Assembly: GCA_022845955.1 (NCBI GenBank)
Contig: AP025576.1
Span: 62,001 to 126,000 of the forward strand
Direction of reading: 5' to 3'
DNA from: Lachnospiraceae bacterium
Lineage (GTDB): Bacteria; Bacillota; Clostridia; Lachnospirales; Lachnospiraceae
Length of the DNA: 64,000 nucleotides
Within the stretch, counting starts at the first letter, position 1, and every line of letters starts with the position of its first letter. Made by a program: the position numbers and the translations under genes. Below the pieces are notes generated by a model. That model saw nothing but the letters and a program-made list of their open reading frames with translations. It did not search any database and was not told the DNA's origin. Positions 59,415-64,000 of this stretch are shown one piece after another.

Positions 59415-59455
59415 AAATACGGGCTTTGCCGGGTTTTCCGGCAAAGCCCGTATTT
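59415..59455 (+). terminator. Terminator downstream of bofA
   Basis: AAATACGGGCTTTGCCGG (59415-59432) pairs perfectly with 59438-59455, and the stem's A and T ends provide U tracts in both directions. Confidence 0.85.
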
Positions 59456-59526
59456 CTGAGAGGGGAGTACGTTGATAAAAATTCTGCGTGCCGCATGGGG
59501 GAAACCTCCGCCGGGGTAAAGTTTGA

Positions 59527-59556
59527 TTGCAGCTATAGGATGGGGTATGGTATAAT
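59527..59556 (+). promoter_or_regulatory. Predicted promoter of the TelA operon
   Basis: TTGCAG (59527-59532), 18 bases, TATAAT (59551-59556), with TATGG just before the -10. Predicted start near 59563, about 60 bases before the GTG start at 59624. Confidence 0.55.
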
Positions 59557-59623
59557 AATTTTGTTTATTTGGAAACAGTATGATTCGGGCCGAGACTTTC
59601 GCCGGAAGAAGAGGTGACAGATA

Positions 59624-60358
59624 GTGAACAAAAAATATGTGAAATTAATTGCGATAGATATTGCGTTAGCGATAATCGTTGTTGTTCTGTACTCGCCGGG
59701 ACTTATGGCGCTGCGGGTTACGGATGAAAGCATTTTCAGGGCCGGGATGTCTATTCTGGCAGGGCTGGGGCTTCTCTGTATTTTCTTCTATGTGAATATC
59801 CGGATGCTGCGGGAACCCAGACCCATACATATTGTGCCTGATGAGGTTTATAATTTGGACGAGGCAAGGAAAATCCTGAAAAGCCATATGGACAGCAGGA
59901 TGTTTGGCAGTATTGCCAAAACCGCTTCCGGACAGCTGGACCGGGTACAGAAATGCAGGAACAGAATTAATGAGATCATCGGACGTAAATTCACAGAAGG
60001 CTCCATGAGCTGGGATAAGTTTCAAAGCATTGTTGCAAATGCCGAGGAATCAGCCATAAAAAATGTGGTAGCCATGTCCGGAAGAATGAGTATTTTTGAT
60101 GAAGAAGAATATGAACGTCTTAAAACTTATAAAGAAGACGATATTCCTGACGATATCCAGGAAGAGCAGCTGAAGCTGTATCGGGATAATTATGAATCCA
60201 CAAAGGCGGCGCTTGCGTTGAATGAAAAGATTCTTCTGAAGCTGGATGCGCTGGCTGTCGGACTTTCTTCTTATGAAATTAATGCAAATGAGGATAGGAA
60301 CAACGAAATCCTGGAAGAAATCGAAAAGCTGACAAAGGATGCAAAATACTATCAATAG
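59624..60358 (+). CDS. Membrane-anchored helical protein in the TelA operon (XpaC-position)
   Basis: A 244-residue protein with two N-terminal membrane helices (about 8-28 and 42-60), then a charged, helical cytoplasmic domain (DEARKILKSHMDSRMFGSIAKTASGQ, EEYERLKTYKEDDIPDDIQEEQLKLY). I do not recognise a specific family. XpaC-type membrane proteins often precede telA, and this fits that position only. The start is GTG with GAGGTGA upstream. The vWA-protein gene follows after 24 bases. Probable scaffold at the membrane. Confidence 0.75.
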   Translation: MNKKYVKLIAIDIALAIIVVVLYSPGLMALRVTDESIFRAGMSILAGLGLLCIFFYVNIRMLREPRPIHIVPDEVYNLDEARKILKSHMDSRMFGSIAKTASGQLDRVQKCRNRINEIIGRKFTEGSMSWDKFQSIVANAEESAIKNVVAMSGRMSIFDEEEYERLKTYKEDDIPDDIQEEQLKLYRDNYESTKAALALNEKILLKLDALAVGLSSYEINANEDRNNEILEEIEKLTKDAKYYQ

Positions 60359-60382
60359 TGGAAACACGGAATGGGAGGAGCT

Positions 60383-62068
60383 ATGGGAAAGAAAAAAATC
60401 GGCATACTGGCAGCAGTCATAGTGGTGGTATGTGCAGTTGTGTTTGGAGGGATTTATCTTACAAGAAATCTTGGGAAATCCGATAAGGTGATTTCAGAGG
60501 AAAGTGCCAAAAGCAGCCTTGAGAAAATGGTGAATAAAATCAGCCCTGATACGGCAACGCCTGTAAAATCGCCGGTAGAGTTTGATGATGTGGAAGACGA
60601 GGCGGCGGAGCTTCCTGATATTGATACTTGTGAAATCGGTACGGCAGCGTCTACTTCCCTATATGCGGAGATTTATTCTTCCCCGGAAAAAGCCGGTACG
60701 GGATCGGATGCATGGCTTTGTGAGATGGCGGAAGACTTTAACAGGCAGGGATTTACCGTAAATGACCAGGAGGTTTCGGTTCAGATCAGGAAGGTTAACA
60801 GCGGACAGGCGCTTGATTATATCGCCACAGGGAAAGCGGTGCCCGACGGTTTTTCCCCTTCCAGCATGCTTTGGGTGGATATGCTTAATGCCAAAGGTGT
60901 GGAAACCGATGTGATAGCAGAGAGAATGGTGGGAAATGTTGCGGGGATCCTGCTTTCTGATGCTACCTATAAGAAAATAACGGAAAAATATGGAAGCGTG
61001 GATTTAAAGGCGATAACAGAGGCGACGGAAGCCGGTGAATTCACTATGGGATACACCAATCCCTTCGCCAGCAGCGCAGGGCTGAATTTTCTTGTATGTA
61101 CCCTTGAACGGTATGATAAGGACAATCCGCTTTCCGATACGGCTGTGGAAGGATTCCGGAAGTTCCAGGAGAATGTGCCGTTTGTGGCGCTGACTACCAT
61201 GCAGATGAGGGAAGCGGCGGAGAGAGGCACGCTGGATGGGTTTATTCTGGAATACCAGTCCTATAAGAACGATTCGGCGCTTTCCAGAAACTATAAATTT
61301 ACGCCGTTTGGCTACAGGCATGACAATCCGCTTGTGAGCGTGGGAGAAACCAGCCCGGAGAAAACGGAAATCCTTCAGAAGTTTGCTGAATTCTGTTCCT
61401 CACAGGAAGCGGTGGAGCGGGCAGACGAGTATGGCTTTAACGGCATGGAGGATTACGTGTGTGAATACGACACGGTTTCCGGTGATGTGCTGGTGGATGC
61501 CCAGAAGCTTTATAAAGTAAATAAAGATAACGGAAAACCTGTTATCGGCGTTTTTGTGACAGATACCTCGGGAAGTATGGCAGGCGCTCCGCTGAATGCA
61601 CTGCAGGAGTCTCTGATCAACAGCATGAAATATATCAATGCCGACAACTACATAGGCCTTGTAAGCTATTCGGATGATGTGACTATTGAATTACCCATAG
61701 GACAGTTCGACCTGAACCAACAGTCCTTATTTAAGGGAGCGGTGGAGAATCTTTATGCTACGGGCGGTACGGCTACCTTTGACGGTATCTGTGTGGCTAT
61801 GGATATGATCAACAAGGCGTTGGAGGAAAACCCCGGTGCCAAGCCGATGATTTTTGTCCTGAGTGACGGGGAGACTAATTCCGGCTACAGCCTGAATGAC
61901 ATCAGGAATGTGTTGAGCGGCCTGAAAATACCGGTTTATACCATAGGATATAATGCCGATCTTGCGGCATTGCAGAGTATCAGCGCTGTAAATGAGGCGG
62001 CAAGCATCGATGCCTCCACAGACGATGTAGTGTACCAGTTAAAGAATCTGTTTAATGCGAATATGTAA
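60383..62068 (+). CDS. Membrane-anchored protein with substrate-binding-like region and vWA domain
   Basis: A 561-residue protein. A single N-terminal membrane segment (about 6-26) is followed by an extracytoplasmic region resembling a type-2 periplasmic binding fold (SDAWLCEMAEDFNRQGFTVND, TMGYTNPFASSAGLNFLV, TPFGYRHDNPLVSVG). From about residue 388 comes a von Willebrand A domain with intact metal site DTSGSMAGAPLNALQ, then TGGTATFDGICVAMDM and FVLSDGETNSGYS. This combination would be a surface metal-dependent adhesion or assembly module. It lies between the membrane protein and telA. ATG 60383 has GGGAGGAG upstream; the ATG at 60371 precedes that site. Confidence 0.8.
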   Translation: MGKKKIGILAAVIVVVCAVVFGGIYLTRNLGKSDKVISEESAKSSLEKMVNKISPDTATPVKSPVEFDDVEDEAAELPDIDTCEIGTAASTSLYAEIYSSPEKAGTGSDAWLCEMAEDFNRQGFTVNDQEVSVQIRKVNSGQALDYIATGKAVPDGFSPSSMLWVDMLNAKGVETDVIAERMVGNVAGILLSDATYKKITEKYGSVDLKAITEATEAGEFTMGYTNPFASSAGLNFLVCTLERYDKDNPLSDTAVEGFRKFQENVPFVALTTMQMREAAERGTLDGFILEYQSYKNDSALSRNYKFTPFGYRHDNPLVSVGETSPEKTEILQKFAEFCSSQEAVERADEYGFNGMEDYVCEYDTVSGDVLVDAQKLYKVNKDNGKPVIGVFVTDTSGSMAGAPLNALQESLINSMKYINADNYIGLVSYSDDVTIELPIGQFDLNQQSLFKGAVENLYATGGTATFDGICVAMDMINKALEENPGAKPMIFVLSDGETNSGYSLNDIRNVLSGLKIPVYTIGYNADLAALQSISAVNEAASIDASTDDVVYQLKNLFNANM

Positions 62069-62084
62069 ATAGGGGGGAAGGAAT

Positions 62085-63227
62085 ATGGGAGATTTTTCAC
62101 TGGATTTACCCAGGGCCGAAGAAATAAAGAAAGAAGTGGAACAAGAACTGTTGCCTACAAATGAGGATAAAGTGCTCATTGATAATACCATGAAGGAAAA
62201 AGCGGAGATGATTATGGGGGTCGATCTGGATTCTCTTTCGGAAAGAAGAGAATTTGTGCAGGTAATCGAGACCTTTGGGGCGGATATTATTAAAAAGTCT
62301 TCCGTTAAAAACAGCATCCTTCAAAAGAGGATGGGGGATTTCAGCAAAGCGGGCGGAGAAACGGGCGAGATATCACGGGGGCTGGCAGACCTTTCGATTA
62401 AAATGCGGGATCTGGATCCTTCGGCCCTGGATTTCACGAAAACGGGACTGCTGGGCAAGATATTTAATCCTATCCGCCGTTATTTTGAGCGATATAAAAC
62501 GGCCGATGCCGAGATTGCATCCATTGTGAAAACCCTGGATAAGGGCAAGAATATGTTAAAGAATGATAATACAACGCTTGAAATCGAACAGGCTGACATG
62601 CGGGATCTTACAAAGCAGCTGGCCCAGAGAATAGAAATGGGGACCCAGCTGGATACGTATCTGTCCAATGCGGTGGAGAATGCGAAGGCAGCGGGGGAAG
62701 AGGAAGAAAAAATCAAGTTCATCGAAGAAGAAATCCTGTTTCCGCTGCGTCAGAGGCTGATGGATTTCCAGCAGCTGCTGGTGGTGAATCAGCAGGGAAT
62801 CATAGCTATGGAAGTTATCCGCAAGAACAATCTGGAACTTATCCGTGCCGTAGACCGTGCGGAAACGGTGACTATCTCCTCGCTGCGGGTTGCGGTGACC
62901 GTTGCGGGCGCGCTGTATAATCAGAAAATCGTGCTTGAAAAGGTACAGATGCTGAATGAAACGACAAACAATATGATTCTGTCCACATCCAAGATGCTGA
63001 AGGAGCAGGGCGTTGCTATTCAGCGTGAGGCGGTGGAAGCAAGCATTTCTCCGGATACCCTGAAGCAGGCATTTGCGGATACCATATCTGCACTGGATGA
63101 TATCAGTGCGTATAAGTCCAAGGCGCTGCCTCAGATTGCACGGACGATCGAGGAATTTAAGGAGATCGCTGTGGAGGGGGAGAAGCAGCTGCAGAAGTTG
63201 GAGAAGAGCCGTAATGTAGAATTGTAG
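62085..63227 (+). CDS. telA: TelA-family toxic anion resistance protein
   Basis: A 380-residue, almost entirely helical cytoplasmic protein of the TelA/YceH family: LPTNEDKVLIDNTMKEKAEMIM, LGKIFNPIRRYFERYKTADAEIASIVKTLDKGK, LQQGIIAMEVIRKNNLELIRAVDRA-type core and TVTISSLRVAVTVAGALYNQK. TelA confers tellurite/toxic-anion tolerance in some species, and relatives act in envelope stress responses. It ends the three-gene operon (17 bases after the vWA gene). A palindromic repeat begins 15 bases after its stop. Confidence 0.92.
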   Translation: MGDFSLDLPRAEEIKKEVEQELLPTNEDKVLIDNTMKEKAEMIMGVDLDSLSERREFVQVIETFGADIIKKSSVKNSILQKRMGDFSKAGGETGEISRGLADLSIKMRDLDPSALDFTKTGLLGKIFNPIRRYFERYKTADAEIASIVKTLDKGKNMLKNDNTTLEIEQADMRDLTKQLAQRIEMGTQLDTYLSNAVENAKAAGEEEEKIKFIEEEILFPLRQRLMDFQQLLVVNQQGIIAMEVIRKNNLELIRAVDRAETVTISSLRVAVTVAGALYNQKIVLEKVQMLNETTNNMILSTSKMLKEQGVAIQREAVEASISPDTLKQAFADTISALDDISAYKSKALPQIARTIEEFKEIAVEGEKQLQKLEKSRNVEL

Positions 63228-63242
63228 GTTGCGGGGGAGGAC

Positions 63243-63371
63243 GGATAAAGGAACCGTCACAGGGCTGCGTTCTCTCCTTCGTCACAGCAGTCCGGCCCGC
63301 GGAGGAAGGAAAATCCCGCCCCGGACTGCTGTGACGAAGGAGAGCCGGCCCTGTGACGGTTCCTTTTATCC
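63243..63371. repeat. 129-bp inverted repeat downstream of telA
   Basis: GGATAAAGGAACCGTCACAG... and ...CTGTGACGGTTCCTTTTATCC are inverted, and an inner pair (CTCCTTCGTCACAGCAGTCCGG and its complement) extends the stem, with small mismatches. The ends GGATAAA resemble those of the 21243-21470 element. As RNA it would make a large stem with a T-rich exit and could terminate telA. No target duplication was seen. Confidence 0.6.
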
Positions 63372-63454
63372 TGGGGTATGGCGGCAAATTTTATGTATAT
63401 TGGATTGAAGGGAATAAAAAGGTAGCGTGTGAGATTAGTATGGTGGGGCAGGGC

Positions 63455-63545
63455 TTATATTTCGCGCAGGAAGATGGTATCGTAGTCTCCGGCGTAGTTT
63501 TTTAGTGTGTCTATGGGTGTGAATCCGCATTCTCTATTTGGGGAA
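63455..63545 (-). pseudogene. Possible 3' remnant of a degraded gene
   Basis: On the minus strand a stop at 63455-63457 is preceded by about 28 sense codons reading PNRECGFTPIDTLKNYAGDY and then DTIFLREI, a protein-like C-terminus of acetyltransferase or similar type. An upstream in-frame stop ends it after about 32 codons with no start. No family is certain. Otherwise the 63372-63703 gap shows only a short hydrophobic plus-strand frame ending near 63642. Confidence 0.3.
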
Positions 63546-63703
63546 GGGGATTGTTACGCTGTTCAATGGTATCATATTATTCTGTGTAATGTATTTTTTA
63601 TTGATTGCACTCGTTGCTTTTGCACTCTTGGCTGCTACATAAGTACGGGTGACGGGTAAATAGCCCGTTCAATTTATCGTTGACAAGAGCAAACTGGGAT
63701 TTA

Positions 63704-64000
63704 CTACATTAGTTCCACTGTATAAAGTTCTTCAACAGGGAATGTAACTTTAACTAAGCCAACCGATTGAAAGATACCCTGTATCTTTTTAAATTCGTGC
63801 AAAACAAAATCTGCCGCATCAAAAAATGCCTCTTCCGAGTCTTCCTTTGTTAAAGCAACGGTACAATGCGGCACCCACCTATCAGGACAGTACCATTCCC
63901 AACCAGTCGTGTCAAATAGGTTCATACATTCATGCAAATCTCTTTGTAAATCATACATTTCTTTCGTCATTATGGGCGAAAGAAATATCGTTCTTGAATC
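63704..64000 (-). CDS. 2'-5' RNA ligase/2H phosphoesterase-like protein, C-terminal part
   Basis: The reading frame stays open through the right edge, so the start lies outside; an internal ATG (63970) is not necessarily the start. The visible 98 residues include FLSPIMTKEMYDLQRDLHECM and WVPHCTVALTKED, where H-C-T-V is the second H-x-T-x motif of the 2H phosphoesterase superfamily. The first motif would be upstream. Members ligate or hydrolyse 2'-5' or cyclic phosphodiesters. The end of the protein (VKVTFPVEELYTVELM) resembles the family's closing strand. Confidence 0.7.
   Translation of the reverse strand, partial: DSRTIFLSPIMTKEMYDLQRDLHECMNLFDTTGWEWYCPDRWVPHCTVALTKEDSEEAFFDAADFVLHEFKKIQGIFQSVGLVKVTFPVEELYTVELM

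Overview
The window looks like a chromosomal segment of a spore-forming, carbohydrate-degrading Gram-positive bacterium of the Lachnospiraceae/Clostridia type. The evidence is indirect. There are many AGGAGG ribosome sites, a YesM/YesN two-component system beside LplA/B/C-type importers, several binding-protein-dependent sugar importers that lack their own ATPase gene, sporulation-linked bofA and yaaL, MutS2, a TelA operon, two ABC-F proteins and moderate GC. No rRNA, tRNA, CRISPR array or complete insertion sequence was seen. The small transposable signals are palindromic MITE-like elements.

Layout. 1-3.5 kb: left-running sugar-acid/rhamnoside genes (IlvD/Edd-type dehydratase cut by the edge, FadR-type regulator, GH78 alpha-L-rhamnosidase). 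3.8-5.7 kb: an AT-rich orphan gene, an alpha/beta hydrolase and a 48-residue peptide whose terminator is split by a 216-bp palindromic element. 6.1-10.6 kb: endonuclease III, an alarmone-synthetase-like protein with a HEPN-like C-terminus, a VanZ-like protein and an ABC-F ATPase. 10.7-14.9 kb: a DeoR-controlled organophosphate cluster (transporter, phosphodiesterase, divergent metallophosphatase). 15-21.2 kb: a sugar-type ABC importer operon that also encodes a HlyD-like adaptor, then 0.7 kb of non-coding DNA with a palindromic element and a candidate small RNA. 22-26 kb: MutS2-like ATPase, AraC regulator, acetyltransferase. 26.4-36.7 kb: a polysaccharide/glycoside locus (YesM, YesN, LplA, LplB, LplC, esterase, large glycosidase). 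37-43.3 kb: Rpn nuclease, ABC-F gene behind an attenuator-like leader, membrane proteins, and a two-gene TIR-effector/cupin unit. 43.6-53.6 kb: divergent operons consistent with uptake and breakdown of glycerophosphodiesters or a related phosphorylated sugar (DeoR, ABC importer, MgtC-like protein, alcohol dehydrogenase; HAD, GDPD, ROK, HAD-Nudix). 53.7-63.2 kb: TPR/degenerate-AAA protein, GlgB, YaaL, BofA, and a three-gene TelA operon. The right edge cuts a 2'-5' RNA-ligase-like gene.

The best candidates for undescribed biology are: (1) the PC-TIR effector plus cupin operon (41.7-43.3 kb), whose leader carries a transposed hairpin complementary to its own ribosome site; (2) the RelA/SpoT-synthetase protein with a HEPN-like C-terminus (6.8-8.0 kb); (3) a family of tiny palindromic elements with 7-bp target duplications (8.1 and 43.3 kb), and a separate long palindrome with an 8-bp duplication inserted in a terminator (5.7 kb); (4) the ABC-F attenuator (39.8 kb); and (5) a promoter-to-terminator small-RNA unit upstream of mutS2 (21.5 kb). 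All functional statements rest on motif reading by eye, without database searches.
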